DNA from: JBLIOB01 sp047639575
GTDB lineage: Bacteria > Bacteroidota > Bacteroidia > Flavobacteriales_D > Parvicellaceae
Reading direction: 5' to 3'
NCBI GenBank assembly: GCA_047639575.1
Contig: JBLIOB010000010.1
Span: 1 to 35,961 of the forward strand
DNA: 35,961 bases
In this document: positions 1 to 7,014 of the stretch, one piece after another
How the letters are laid out: every line of letters begins with the position of its first letter
Numbering within the stretch: position 1 is the first letter of the stretch
The notes under the pieces: generated by a model
Seen by the model: the letters and a program-made list of their open reading frames with translations, nothing else
Told to the model about the DNA's origin: nothing
Database searches by the model: none
Made by a program: the position numbers and the translations under genes

Positions 1-593
1 ATTTGGTTTGATTTAGAATAAGTCATTACATAGTCGTATCCCAATTCTTTTCCAATTTCATTTAAGTAGTCTGCAGTGATATCTATCACTTTCAAAGTCT
101 CCTCGTATTCCATCTTTCCAACTTTTTCCTGAAGTAACTGAGCTTCCTGACCTAGAGCCATTTCTTGCTGTTGAAGTTTTTGCGCTTCAACTTGAACCTC
201 GTCATTCCACATTTCACCTGACTTTGCTTTTCTTTCAAGTTCGGCATACTTTCGCCTAAGAGAATTTTCTTTACCAGCCATTTTTGCCTGCGCTTTTTCA
301 AGTTCCTTGGCAATTTTTTTCTTGGCGTCACCAAAGAATTTGTAGTTTTTATTCAAACTGTCAGAATTTACAAAAGCAATTTTCAACCCTTTTTTAAATT
401 CAGGTAAAACTAGATCTTCAGCCTCTATCGCCAGGGCAACAGTTGAATCCTCGACATTAGAATCTTCTATTAAAGGAATATCTGCTTCCGCAATTGGTTG
501 TTCAGTTGCTCCTCCCGTAAAATGAAGGATGAACAAAACTACGACCGCTATAATCAGTACTACGTTTATTCCTACTAGTGCTTTATTATTCAT
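1..593 (-). CDS. OmpH/Skp-family protein, membrane-anchored (C-terminus beyond the window)
   Basis: The frame is open from an ATG at 593 down to base 1, about 197 codons, so the C-terminus lies outside the window. Residues 6-23 form one hydrophobic segment (VGINVVLIIAVVVLFILHF) without a clear cleavage site, so the protein is probably membrane-anchored. A conserved-looking strand follows at about 68-75 (KIAFVNSDSLN, the start typical of OmpH/Skp), then a long charged coiled coil at about 85-160 rich in K, E, Q and A, then a KELGYDYVMTYS-like segment, which is how Skp-type chaperones end. OmpH/Skp proteins hold unfolded outer-membrane proteins in the periplasm. The start overlaps the end of the upstream 84-residue gene by 8 bases, which suggests translational coupling. 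The family call rests on domain architecture and motif order only. Confidence 0.75.
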   Translation of the reverse strand, partial: MNNKALVGINVVLIIAVVVLFILHFTGGATEQPIAEADIPLIEDSNVEDSTVALAIEAEDLVLPEFKKGLKIAFVNSDSLNKNYKFFGDAKKKIAKELEKAQAKMAGKENSLRRKYAELERKAKSGEMWNDEVQVEAQKLQQQEMALGQEAQLLQEKVGKMEYEETLKVIDITADYLNEIGKELGYDYVMTYSKSNQ

Positions 594-840
594 TGATTGT
601 GTTTTTTCTTTTGAATGCTTCTCCAAAATCAGTTCTCATTGTTAAAAATCTATCCATGGCTCCTTTCAAAAAAGCCTCATCTAACATGTTTTCCACTTCG
701 TCTAAACCAGAAACGTCCATTTTCTTGATTTTGTATACTTGTTCAAAGTGACCGATTTCAATTTTAGTTAAGTATTTATCATTTATTTCAAAAATGGTAA
801 TCTTAAACTGGGCGTGCGGAATATCTTTTACAACTCTCAT
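586..840 (-). CDS. Conserved-looking small protein of unknown function, coupled to the OmpH-like gene
   Basis: This 84-residue protein starts MRVVKDIPHAQFKITIFEIN at the ATG at 840. A longer frame reaches a TTG at 849, but the ATG fits better. It has no signal peptide or membrane segment, and it reads as a short beta-rich half (residues 10-45) followed by an amphipathic helical half (DEVENMLDEAFLKGAMDRFL). I do not recognise the family. The stop codon lies inside the next gene (8-base overlap), so the two are probably one operon. A TAnnTTTG-type box lies just upstream at 847-854. Confidence 0.7.
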   Translation of the reverse strand: MRVVKDIPHAQFKITIFEINDKYLTKIEIGHFEQVYKIKKMDVSGLDEVENMLDEAFLKGAMDRFLTMRTDFGEAFKRKNTINE

Positions 841-846
841 TCGCTG

Positions 847-854
847 CAAAAATA
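847..854 (-). promoter_or_regulatory. Possible -7 box (TATTTTTG) for the 586-840 gene
   Basis: Read on the minus strand the bases are TATTTTTG, an exact match to the Bacteroidota -7 pattern TAnnTTTG. No convincing TTG lies about 19 bases upstream. It would place transcription start only about 3 bases before the ATG at 840, so the mRNA would be almost leaderless. Weak call. Confidence 0.3.
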
Positions 855-916
855 ATACAAATACCGTAGGTTGTATATGTTTTAGTTCTACTTAATGCAA
901 CTGAAAACTTTGGGCA

Positions 917-950
917 CAAAAAAAAGGTCAACCTTGAGATTGACCTTTCT
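917..950 (-). terminator. Intrinsic terminator of the SiaC-like gene
   Basis: A perfect 9-bp stem (AAAGGTCAA / TTGACCTTT) spans 923-931 and 940-948 with an 8-base loop. Read on the minus strand it is followed by an uninterrupted T run (opposite the A run at 917-925). It lies 21 bases beyond the stop of the 971-1363 gene. Confidence 0.85.
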
Positions 951-970
951 TAATAATAATTTCGTTAAAC

Positions 971-1363
971 CTACGCTACAAATTGTTTTGTGAACGTATT
1001 GAACTCAAATGGAATGTTCACCATGAACGCGTAATCTTGCCCTACTTCGAACATGTCATCATCGTTCTCTTTGTAGCTCCAAGTAATTTTTACATTGGTT
1101 CCTTTATCAACTAGCTCGTTCAATTTGTACATTAAAAATAAGATACGCTTCGAAGATGAAATATTAAAAAACTCTAATTCAATTGTTAAATGAATATTAG
1201 CGAATGAACCTTTAGAGTAATCTTCCATCCATTCTAAAACAGGTTGGTAAAATTCTTCAGCATCATCTGGAATAGATTTACCTCGTATTGAAAACAATCC
1301 GTCCTCAGGAGAAAAATTAATTTCTGGTGTTAAAGCTGTATTTTGAATGTATAAATGCTCCAT
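971..1363 (-). CDS. DUF1987 / SiaC-like regulatory phosphoprotein
   Basis: This 130-residue protein starts at the ATG at 1363; a TTG at 1402 directly abuts a GGAGG and would add 13 unlikely residues. It matches the DUF1987 pattern from end to end: an opening LYIQNTALTPEINF, then GLFSIRGKSIPDDAEEFYQP, LEFFNISSSKRIL, and a late WSYKENDDDMFEVGQDY followed by IPFEF. In Pseudomonas aeruginosa the family member SiaC is phosphorylated on a threonine by SiaB and dephosphorylated by the PP2C-type SiaA; it controls a diguanylate cyclase and biofilm formation. Here the usual N-T-S-S motif reads N-I-S-S, so codon 68 (1160-1162) encodes isoleucine. It lies 107 bases downstream of the LytTR regulator, on the same strand, and ends in its own terminator. 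No SiaB-like gene is visible. Family call firm; function in this host inferred. Confidence 0.85.
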   Translation of the reverse strand: MEHLYIQNTALTPEINFSPEDGLFSIRGKSIPDDAEEFYQPVLEWMEDYSKGSFANIHLTIELEFFNISSSKRILFLMYKLNELVDKGTNVKITWSYKENDDDMFEVGQDYAFMVNIPFEFNTFTKQFVA

Positions 1364-1470
1364 ACTTGAATTTGTCCTTGAAATATCGAAAGATTTATTC
1401 AAACCTCCTACACAAATTCTACAAATTAAATTAAGATTCAGATTAAACGGGAGTTTGACCCGACCAAATT

Positions 1471-2205
1471 TTAAAGGCTCATTAAATCTTTAAACTTTGC
1501 CGCTTGTCTTCTGGAGACTTCTACTTTTACGCCACCCTTCAAAGTAAGCTGCAATCCACCATTGAACCAATTCTCTACTTTTTCGATCCACATTAAATTA
1601 ACAATGTACTTACGGTTAACTCGAAAAAACAATTTCTCTTCCAGCCTTGCTTCTAGATTGTTTAACGACTTCAATATCAATGGTTTAAACTCATGAAAAT
1701 AAACTCGTACATAATTTCCTTCTGACTCAAATAACCTGATATCTTCCAAATTGACGAACCAGCATTTTTCTCCATCTTTTAAAAAGATTTGATTTCCCTT
1801 TCCAAGCTTCCCTTCTTCACTAGGTTGAGAATCTGGTATTTCTGCGCTTTCTTTTTCCTCTTCTAGTGTTATTCGTCTGATTGTCTCCTCCAACCTTGCT
1901 GGTTCAACCGGTTTCATTAAGTAATCTAAAGCATTCACTTCAAATGCCTTAATTGCATATTCATCGTAAGCTGTTACAAAGATTACTCTTGGAGTTGAAT
2001 CTAACTCCTGCAATAAATCAAACCCCGTTTTCTCCGGCATATTTATATCCAAAAATATTAAGTCTGGATTGTGTTTTTTTATACTAATAATTCCATCATC
2101 GACATTAGAACATTCATCTATTACCTCTATTTCAGTAAATTCCTTTAATAGGTTGTTCAGCTCTTTTCTAGCTAATCTCTCGTCATCTATAATAATTGTT
2201 CTCAT
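1471..2205 (-). CDS. LytTR-family response regulator
   Basis: This 244-residue regulator has an N-terminal receiver domain at 1-115, with acidic pocket D7/D8, phospho-acceptor D53 (FLDINMP), T78 (FVTAYD) and K98 (LMKP). A Glu/Ser-rich linker follows at about 115-140, then a LytTR DNA-binding domain at about 145-243 (FLKDGEKCWFVNLEDI, ESEGNYVRVYF, FFRVNRKYIVNL). All receiver residues needed for phosphorylation are present. Its partner is the sensor gene immediately upstream, whose stop ends 3 bases before this ATG, so the two are an operon. LytTR regulators of this LytS/YehU-type pairing bind direct repeats upstream of target promoters; the targets cannot be told from here. Confidence 0.95.
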   Translation of the reverse strand: MRTIIIDDERLARKELNNLLKEFTEIEVIDECSNVDDGIISIKKHNPDLIFLDINMPEKTGFDLLQELDSTPRVIFVTAYDEYAIKAFEVNALDYLMKPVEPARLEETIRRITLEEEKESAEIPDSQPSEEGKLGKGNQIFLKDGEKCWFVNLEDIRLFESEGNYVRVYFHEFKPLILKSLNNLEARLEEKLFFRVNRKYIVNLMWIEKVENWFNGGLQLTLKGGVKVEVSRRQAAKFKDLMSL

Positions 2206-2208
2206 CTT

Positions 2209-3237
2209 TTAATCTATTATTGGCAAACGTATTTGCGTTTTAACCATGTTGTCTGCATTTCCTATGGTTAACTTTCCTTCTGGCCCAAACATAAGATCCA
2301 ATCTTCGCTTGGAATTCTCTAAGCCAATCCCAGTTGAGTCAGTAGTTAAATCTGGTCTATATACTCCTGAATTAAGTACTACTAAAACTAATTCGTCTCC
2401 TTCTCTAAATCCAGTAATAATTACTAATCCTCCTTTTGCAATTTGTGAAATTCCATGCTTCACGGCATTTTCGACAAGGGTTTGTAATAATAATGGCGGA
2501 AACTTTTTTTGTTTTAAACTCGGGTCGACCTCAAATTTAAAATCCAATCGTTCTTCAAATCTTATTTTTTCCAGATCTAAATAATCTTTTACTATTTCTA
2601 ACTCTTCTTGAAGAGGTAACAAATCTTTCCTACCTGCAATAAGTGTACTTCGTAGTAGATTAGACAGCTTGGTCACGGCAATTTTCGCGTTAACCGGATC
2701 TTCATCAATTAAGGCCCTTATGCTATTCATTGAATTAAACATAAAATGAGGGTTTAATTGACTCCGTAAATTTTGCAACTCTACCTCGTTCCTAGATGAA
2801 GTTAACTTGATGTTACGAATTTCTTGGTCTCTCGATTTTTCAAAAAAGTGATATCCAAAGTAACATACTGACCAGAAAAAGAAAAATATGGCATCACTAA
2901 CTATTACATTGACGATTTGAAGAGGATTCAATTCTTTTAATGAATCTTGCTTAACTATTGCATCAACACCGAATTGACATACAAAAAACAACGCTCCCAA
3001 GACGCTGCTTGAAACAAGAACTAAAGGAATAAGCTGAACCGCACTAAACCTTAACCAGTTTAATTTCAAAATACCAAACCTATAAATCTGAGATATTATA
3101 ACACCAGCACTAAGGAAAGCAAAAGCAGCAATAAGGTCATCGGTTTTAATTGCTTCTTTTTGAAAAATCAAACCCAAAGTCATCAACGCTCCCCAACCAC
3201 CAATTTGGGCCACCCAATATGAAATTTGTTTACTCAC
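2209..3237 (-). CDS. Membrane sensor histidine kinase, His_kinase (LytS/YehU-like) family
   Basis: This 342-residue protein starts at a GTG at 3237. Four predicted membrane helices lie at about 8-26, 34-57, 64-90 and 106-131, followed by a short coiled coil (EKSRDQEIRNIKL). The phospho-acceptor motif is LNPHFMFNSMNSIRALI with H164. The ATPase part shows the N-box LVENAVKHG (254-262) and the G-box STGIGLENSKRRL (301-313). The usual D-x-G of the G1 box reads LNSG near 288-291, a mild departure. No extracellular sensor domain is present, so the signal is probably sensed in or at the membrane. It is cotranscribed with the LytTR regulator. Confidence 0.93.
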   Translation of the reverse strand: MSKQISYWVAQIGGWGALMTLGLIFQKEAIKTDDLIAAFAFLSAGVIISQIYRFGILKLNWLRFSAVQLIPLVLVSSSVLGALFFVCQFGVDAIVKQDSLKELNPLQIVNVIVSDAIFFFFWSVCYFGYHFFEKSRDQEIRNIKLTSSRNEVELQNLRSQLNPHFMFNSMNSIRALIDEDPVNAKIAVTKLSNLLRSTLIAGRKDLLPLQEELEIVKDYLDLEKIRFEERLDFKFEVDPSLKQKKFPPLLLQTLVENAVKHGISQIAKGGLVIITGFREGDELVLVVLNSGVYRPDLTTDSTGIGLENSKRRLDLMFGPEGKLTIGNADNMVKTQIRLPIID

Positions 3238-3322
3238 TATATAAAGATACGAAGGTCAGTATTTTTTGGATTTAATATCTACATGAAAGGTATGAATCAA
3301 ATTCAAACTACATTTATAGCTT

Positions 3323-3904
3323 ATGAACTACTTATCGCACATATTACTTAGTGGTGAAAATCCTATGATTTTAGTTGGGAATTTCATGGGTGATGGAGTA
3401 AAAGGAAATGATTTTGAAAATTATCCTGGGGATCTAAAAAAAGGCATCTTACTTCATCGTCAGATTGATTCTTTTATGGATTCGCACCCTTTAGTAATGG
3501 AAGGTAAAAAAAGACTTCATCCTACTCAGCATAAATTTGCGGGAGTTGTTATCGATGTCTTTTATGACTATTTCTTAGCAAAACATTGGAAAAAGTACAC
3601 TACTCATGAGTTCGAGCCATTTATTTCAAATAGCTATCTAATGCTAGAGCAGCATGTTGAATTAATGCCGGAAATAAGTCAGTTTATACTTGGCAGGATG
3701 GCTTCAAGTAATTGGCTAATACAATATAAAGAGGTTCAAGGAATAGATCGAGCTTTAACAGGTTTATCAGGTCGCACCAAATATCCAAATAACATGGCTA
3801 ATGCTGCAGTTCATCTGGTTGAATTTGAAAAGGAATTTGATCAAGAATTTTTAGCCTTTTTTCCCGAAATGATTAACCATTGTAAAAAGTTCTTGGAGAG
3901 CTAG
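3323..3904 (+). CDS. Acyl carrier protein phosphodiesterase (AcpH-like)
   Basis: This 193-residue protein begins MNYLSHILLSGENPMILVGN, the typical AcpH opening, followed by FMGDGVKG, GILLHRQIDSFMDSHPLV and VVIDVFYDYFLAKHW. These Asp/His-rich helices form the metal site in the AcpH/HD-like fold. AcpH removes the 4'-phosphopantetheine arm from holo-acyl carrier protein. Length matches the family (about 190-200). It is the first plus-strand gene after the divergent sensor kinase; I see no clean promoter in the 85-base spacer. Expected to be cytoplasmic. Confidence 0.88.
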   Translation: MNYLSHILLSGENPMILVGNFMGDGVKGNDFENYPGDLKKGILLHRQIDSFMDSHPLVMEGKKRLHPTQHKFAGVVIDVFYDYFLAKHWKKYTTHEFEPFISNSYLMLEQHVELMPEISQFILGRMASSNWLIQYKEVQGIDRALTGLSGRTKYPNNMANAAVHLVEFEKEFDQEFLAFFPEMINHCKKFLES

Positions 3905-3977
3905 TTGTCAATAGTTTATGAACTAGCTAAACCGCCTATCTTAAACAAATAGATTTCAACAATTATTATATTTAGAA

Positions 3978-4232
3978 ATGGCCAAACTAAAACTAGATCT
4001 GCATGACATTTATAACAAAGGACAATTAATTGATCAGGCGCTTGAAGACATTATACAGGAAGCAATTGACAAAAAAATTAAGACCGTTGAAATTATTCCA
4101 GGTAAAGGTTCAGGACAGTTAAAGAAAAAGGTAATTCGGTTTTTAGATCGCAAGGATATCAAGAAATTGTACCATCGTGTTGAAAAAGACTCTAAGAACT
4201 GGGGACGATTGTTTATCCATTTCCGTCATTAA
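3978..4232 (+). CDS. Stand-alone Smr-domain protein
   Basis: This 84-residue protein is almost entirely one Smr domain: LDLHDIY (the conserved LDLH at 6-9), a helix with AIDKKIKTVEIIPGKGSGQLKKKV (the loop H/P-GKG-xGxLK), and a closing WGRLFIHFRH strand. The second residue of the usual IIHGKG loop is P here. Smr domains are found as nicking endonuclease or RNA-cleaving modules, including at the C-terminus of MutS2; short solo forms in Bacteroidota have no assigned role. It lies 73 bases after the ACP phosphodiesterase on the same strand and may share its transcript. Confidence 0.85.
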   Translation: MAKLKLDLHDIYNKGQLIDQALEDIIQEAIDKKIKTVEIIPGKGSGQLKKKVIRFLDRKDIKKLYHRVEKDSKNWGRLFIHFRH

Positions 4233-4297
4233 TCATTAAATTTAGGTGAATGATAACAATTCGGGGTATCATTCTGCGTATATGTACGTATACTAGT

Positions 4298-4305
4298 TAT
4301 CTTTG
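4298..4305 (+). promoter_or_regulatory. Possible -7 box (TATCTTTG)
   Basis: Exact TAnnTTTG match with no good TTG at the -33 position. Start of transcription would be near 4309, which favours the GTG at 4319 over the ATG at 4250 as the start of the next gene. Confidence 0.35.
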
Positions 4306-4318
4306 TAATATTAAGAAC

Positions 4319-5131
4319 GTGAAACGAATTGCCTACATATTATCTCTAGTGTCCGTAATTGCCCTGATGGCTTTTAATGTGGAAGTTGGAGACCCTTCAA
4401 AAGAAGGAATAATTATTCTTGAAGGCAAATATCAAAATCGTAATATTTATGTTGCTAATCCATATCCTGATAACGGGGTTGGATATTGCACATATGAAGT
4501 TCGAGTAAATGGCGATATCGTTACGGATGAAGTGAACGGAAGAGCTTTTGAAATTGATCTCAAACAATTTGAATTGACTACTGGAGAAAAAGTGGTTATA
4601 GAGATTAAACATAAAGGTGGATGTGCACCTAAAGTTTTAAACCCTGGTGGATTAAAGCCAAAACCAACTTTTACAACCGAATCTATTAATCTTAATAAAA
4701 GCGGATTGTTAGAATGGTCTACGTCCAACGAAGCCGGTATTCTTGATTTCGTGGTACAACAATACAAATGGAATAAATGGGTAGATGTTGGCGAAGTATC
4801 TGGAATAGGAACCCCAAGTATCAATGATTACGACTATAAAGTTCATCTTACATCTGGCGTGAATAAGTTTAGAGTCATGCAAAGAAATTATGAAGGAAAA
4901 ATAAAAAAGAGCACCTCTATAGAGTTGGTCTCTAGCCTTCCAAAACTAACCTACATTTACAACAAACGAACTAGAGAAGTTGTATTCTCGTCAGAAACTC
5001 AATTTGAAATTCACGATGTGTATGGTCGTATAGTTAAACGTGGATACGGTTCATCTATAAAAGTGGACAATCTTGAAAAATCAGAATATTATATCAGCTA
5101 CGATAATTCAACTGATTCATTTCAACGATAA
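4319..5131 (+). CDS. Secreted protein with a possible T9SS type A-like C-terminal tail
   Basis: I place the start at the GTG at 4319, giving about 270 residues and a clean signal sequence (VKRIAYILSLVSVIALMAFN). The upstream ATG at 4250 would put 23 odd residues in front and lies before a promoter-like box. The body is beta-rich, with a pair of cysteines (GYCTYEV and GGCAPK) and a fibronectin-like middle (FTTESINLNKSGLLEWSTSNEAG...). The last 45 residues read QFEIHDVYGRIVKRGYGSS then VDNLEKSEYYISYDN, which follows the strand order of Por_secretion-type sorting domains (a D-x-x-GR turn, then L-x-x-YY). Function unknown. The TAA overlaps the next ATG by one base, so it is coupled to the lipoprotein gene. 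Confidence 0.65.
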   Translation: MKRIAYILSLVSVIALMAFNVEVGDPSKEGIIILEGKYQNRNIYVANPYPDNGVGYCTYEVRVNGDIVTDEVNGRAFEIDLKQFELTTGEKVVIEIKHKGGCAPKVLNPGGLKPKPTFTTESINLNKSGLLEWSTSNEAGILDFVVQQYKWNKWVDVGEVSGIGTPSINDYDYKVHLTSGVNKFRVMQRNYEGKIKKSTSIELVSSLPKLTYIYNKRTREVVFSSETQFEIHDVYGRIVKRGYGSSIKVDNLEKSEYYISYDNSTDSFQR

Positions 5132-5796
5132 TGCGATTTAACTTTTTAGCTGCGGCTTTTTCTACCCTATTATTTATTTCTTTAGTATTAACTTCTTGCA
5201 AAAAACAAGAGCCTGCTACAATTACTATTGCGGGAACAATTACCGAAACTAACGGGACAGCTATTAGTGGTGCTGATATTAAAATGTCAGTGAAAGAAAT
5301 TAGCGGTGGTACATTTTCTAGCACTTTCAACACTTTTTACAATGGTCCTTCTGCCAGTAACGGCTCATACAGCCATACTTTTGATGCACATAATGCAGTA
5401 GAGTATAAAATCGAAATTACCGGAGATAATCGTTTTGATCAAGAGTTTATCATTAATCCGGATGACCTAGAACGCAATGCTGCCAACACTTATGACTTCT
5501 CTTTAATAGCGCAAGCTTGGTATAAAGTTAATATTAGAAATACATCTCCCTTTGACTCTACAGATTTTATGCAATATCAGATTGCAAGCACCCAGCTAAA
5601 CTGTCCAGGATGTTGCCATAATCTAATTCAAGTTTTCTCTGGGGATTTAGTTGATTCTACTTTCAAATGCATGACAACTGGAAATTCAATGCTTAAAGTG
5701 AACTGGTATGTTACTAAAAATAGCATCCCCAGTTCATATTCAGATTCAGTATATTGTGCTATTGGCGATACTGGAATTTTAAATGTGAACTATTAG
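5131..5796 (+). CDS. Lipoprotein with a carboxypeptidase-regulatory-like domain
   Basis: This 221-residue protein has a lipoprotein signal: hydrophobic residues 5-19 then the lipobox LTSC with C23, followed by KK. After the anchor comes TITIAGTITETNGTAISGADIKM, the opening of a CarboxypepD_reg-like beta-sandwich (a G-x-V/I-T ... G-A-x-I pattern), and later NGSYSHTFDA. The C-terminal half is unrecognised and carries a cysteine cluster (NCPGCCH, then CMTTG and VYCAIGD) that could form disulfides or bind a metal. The start overlaps the preceding stop by one base (TAATG). Probably exposed in the periplasm or on the cell surface. No precise function can be given. Confidence 0.75.
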   Translation: MRFNFLAAAFSTLLFISLVLTSCKKQEPATITIAGTITETNGTAISGADIKMSVKEISGGTFSSTFNTFYNGPSASNGSYSHTFDAHNAVEYKIEITGDNRFDQEFIINPDDLERNAANTYDFSLIAQAWYKVNIRNTSPFDSTDFMQYQIASTQLNCPGCCHNLIQVFSGDLVDSTFKCMTTGNSMLKVNWYVTKNSIPSSYSDSVYCAIGDTGILNVNY

Positions 5797-5861
5797 GGTT
5801 GGAACTTCTTTAGCAAACTACTCCTTTAAATCGTTCCATTAATTATCGCTATTTTCATCAG

Positions 5862-6056
5862 ATGGATTTCTTCCTTTATTCTGATGAAAACAAAAAGAAA
5901 ACACTAATTGCATTGTTAGTTCAATTGAACCAGAGCGATCATAGAAATCACTCTAACGAGCTTAAATTCATCGAAGAAGTTGGAGCAAAAATGGGTCTCA
6001 TCTCAGATGAAACTTATGACATCCGATTAATCAAGATTAAGAATCGGGTCAATTGA
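5862..6056 (+). CDS. Small protein, weakly TerB-like; possibly truncated
   Basis: This 64-residue frame begins MDFFLYSDENKKKTLIALLVQLNQSDHRNHSNELKFIEEVGAKMG in character: two helices separated by a polar turn, then GLISDETYDI. That layout resembles the first half of TerB-like helical domains (L-x-x-A-D-G...E-x-x-x-I-x-x-L-A-x-x-x-G-L-S), but the acidic metal ligands are not clear and the second half is missing. It has no signal peptide. It stands alone, 65 bases after the lipoprotein, and is followed by a second open frame that looks like a gene remnant. It could be a genuine short protein or the stub of a disrupted gene. Confidence 0.45.
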   Translation: MDFFLYSDENKKKTLIALLVQLNQSDHRNHSNELKFIEEVGAKMGLISDETYDIRLIKIKNRVN

Positions 6057-6181
6057 GTTGGGGATATAACGTTGGAACTGGAGAAATTAAAAAGCACGAA
6101 CTTTACTTCACGATCAAGTATCCTAAATCAATGCGTGTATCCAATAGTCGACACTACAAAAGTGTTAGAGCCAAGTTTTGA
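6041..6181 (+). pseudogene. Possible 3' remnant of a DUF1566/FISUMP-like gene
   Basis: A 46-codon open frame without a plausible upstream start runs to a TGA at 6179-6181. Its translation (SWGYNVGTGEIKKHELYFTI..., ending HYKSVRAKF) has protein-like composition, and its end resembles the ...VRAVRAF ends of DUF1566/FISUMP-type Bacteroidota proteins. It overlaps the end of the 5862-6056 frame by 16 bases in another frame. The resemblance is loose and the call tentative. Confidence 0.25.
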
Positions 6182-6213
6182 ATAATTCTATCGAAGTAAC
6201 GGCAGAAATATTT

Positions 6214-6642
6214 TTAATTTAATTTCAGACTTTTAAGGTCCTGAACATATCGAGGATTTGTGGCAAAGCCTACTTTCTTCAAGAAAGTGTAGTAATCGCC
6301 ACCTTTGTAATGGCGGCCTTGCCATCTTTTATAATACTTAACACATTCAATCCAACTATCGAATTTCAAGTATTTCTTTTTGTAGTAGAAACCAAAAATA
6401 TTATTTCTAGAAAGCGAACAGTTTTCACATTTAAACCATCCCGTTTCAGTGATTGCTTGTCTTAAAACGATATCTGGATGTTGAACACCTTCAGCGATTA
6501 AAACGTGCTTGAGATTTAAAATACTTAAACTCGGCACCATAGTGGTTTCCGGATTTAAAGAATCTCCTTCTTCTGCGTATGCATTCTCCGCATATGCATT
6601 GGTAAAAAACAAAAGGACTATGAATAATTTCAATGTTCTCAT
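6214..6642 (-). CDS. Small secreted glucosaminidase-domain protein
   Basis: This 142-residue protein has a signal peptide (residues 1-18, LFIVLLFFTNAYA) with a duplicated AYA cleavage motif (NAYAENAYAEEG). The mature part is the core of a glucosaminidase/GH73-like fold: VLRQAITETGWFKC with the presumed catalytic Glu, SRNNIFGFYYKKKYLKFDSWIECVKYYKRWQ, and YTFLKKVGFATNPRYVQDLK. This order (ETG, NNxFG, F-x-S, YA/NPxY) is characteristic of peptidoglycan-cleaving N-acetylglucosaminidases. Two cysteines (FKCENCS) sit next to the active helix. It is shorter than most family members, containing little beyond the catalytic core. It stands alone between divergent and convergent neighbours, with a candidate promoter at 6703-6710. 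Confidence 0.82.
   Translation of the reverse strand: MRTLKLFIVLLFFTNAYAENAYAEEGDSLNPETTMVPSLSILNLKHVLIAEGVQHPDIVLRQAITETGWFKCENCSLSRNNIFGFYYKKKYLKFDSWIECVKYYKRWQGRHYKGGDYYTFLKKVGFATNPRYVQDLKSLKLN
6592..6620 (-). repeat. Short tandem duplication in the signal-peptide region
   Basis: Two near-identical copies of GCATATGCATT / GCGTATGCATT lie next to each other and encode the doubled NAYA-E motif at the signal peptidase site of the glucosaminidase. Confidence 0.5.
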
Positions 6643-6702
6643 GATTTCGAGTTTTAGGTAATGTAAAAGCCTAATAAATAGGCGTTTTTAATTTGGTGGG
6701 TG

Positions 6703-6710
6703 CAAAGCTA
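6703..6710 (-). promoter_or_regulatory. -7 box (TAGCTTTG) for the glucosaminidase gene
   Basis: Exact TAnnTTTG on the minus strand, about 60 bases before the ATG at 6642. The -33 element is not evident. Confidence 0.4.
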
Positions 6711-6982
6711 TGATTATTAAACGGTTAGATCATTATACTTTTAGACCAATTGGTTAAATATCAGGGCTAATGTGTATAACTTGTCCCTGAGTTAGGGAAA
6801 TCATCAGATTGAGGTAAAGTCGGCATAAAACGTTGAAAAAACGAGAGTCTAAATCAGGATATTGATTGGCTCAAATAAAGTGAGGCTTGTTCCAAAGCCC
6901 TGTTTAACAGACCATTTAGGAAGAAAACGGACAAAAAGTCTAAAATATAACCAGTAAACCCAAAAGTTGGCGTAATAATTGA

Positions 6983-6990
6983 TATTTTTG
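6983..6990 (+). promoter_or_regulatory. -7 box (TATTTTTG) for the FecR-like gene
   Basis: Exact TAnnTTTG match giving a start near 6994, 21 bases before the ATG at 7015. This argues against the in-frame ATG at 6979, which lies upstream of the box. Confidence 0.45.
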
Positions 6991-7014
6991 ATAATCACAT
7001 CATCCAACTATAAA

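Larger units (their letters stand above)
6643..7014. other. 372-base gene-free divergent spacer
   Basis: I see no plausible coding frame here. It holds -7 boxes for both flanking genes (6703-6710 minus, 6983-6990 plus), a small hairpin in the minus-strand leader (GCCTA/TAGGC around 6669-6683) followed by TTTT on the minus strand, and several weak hairpins (CCCTGAGTTAGGG; GGCTT...AAGCC). No long repeat is evident. Confidence 0.5.

Noticed and set aside
152..334. Basic 60-residue frame on the minus strand
   Set aside because: It is an alternate-frame shadow of the OmpH/Skp-like coding sequence, whose own frame is open across the same bases with better composition.
4397..4824. Two antisense frames inside the 4319-5131 gene
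   Set aside because: Low-complexity translations with no motif, antisense to a gene with a signal peptide and coupled downstream partner.
6669..6683. GCCTA...TAGGC hairpin in the glucosaminidase leader as an attenuator
   Set aside because: The stem is only 5 bp with a 5-base loop and the T run is 4 bases; it is mentioned in the spacer entry only.
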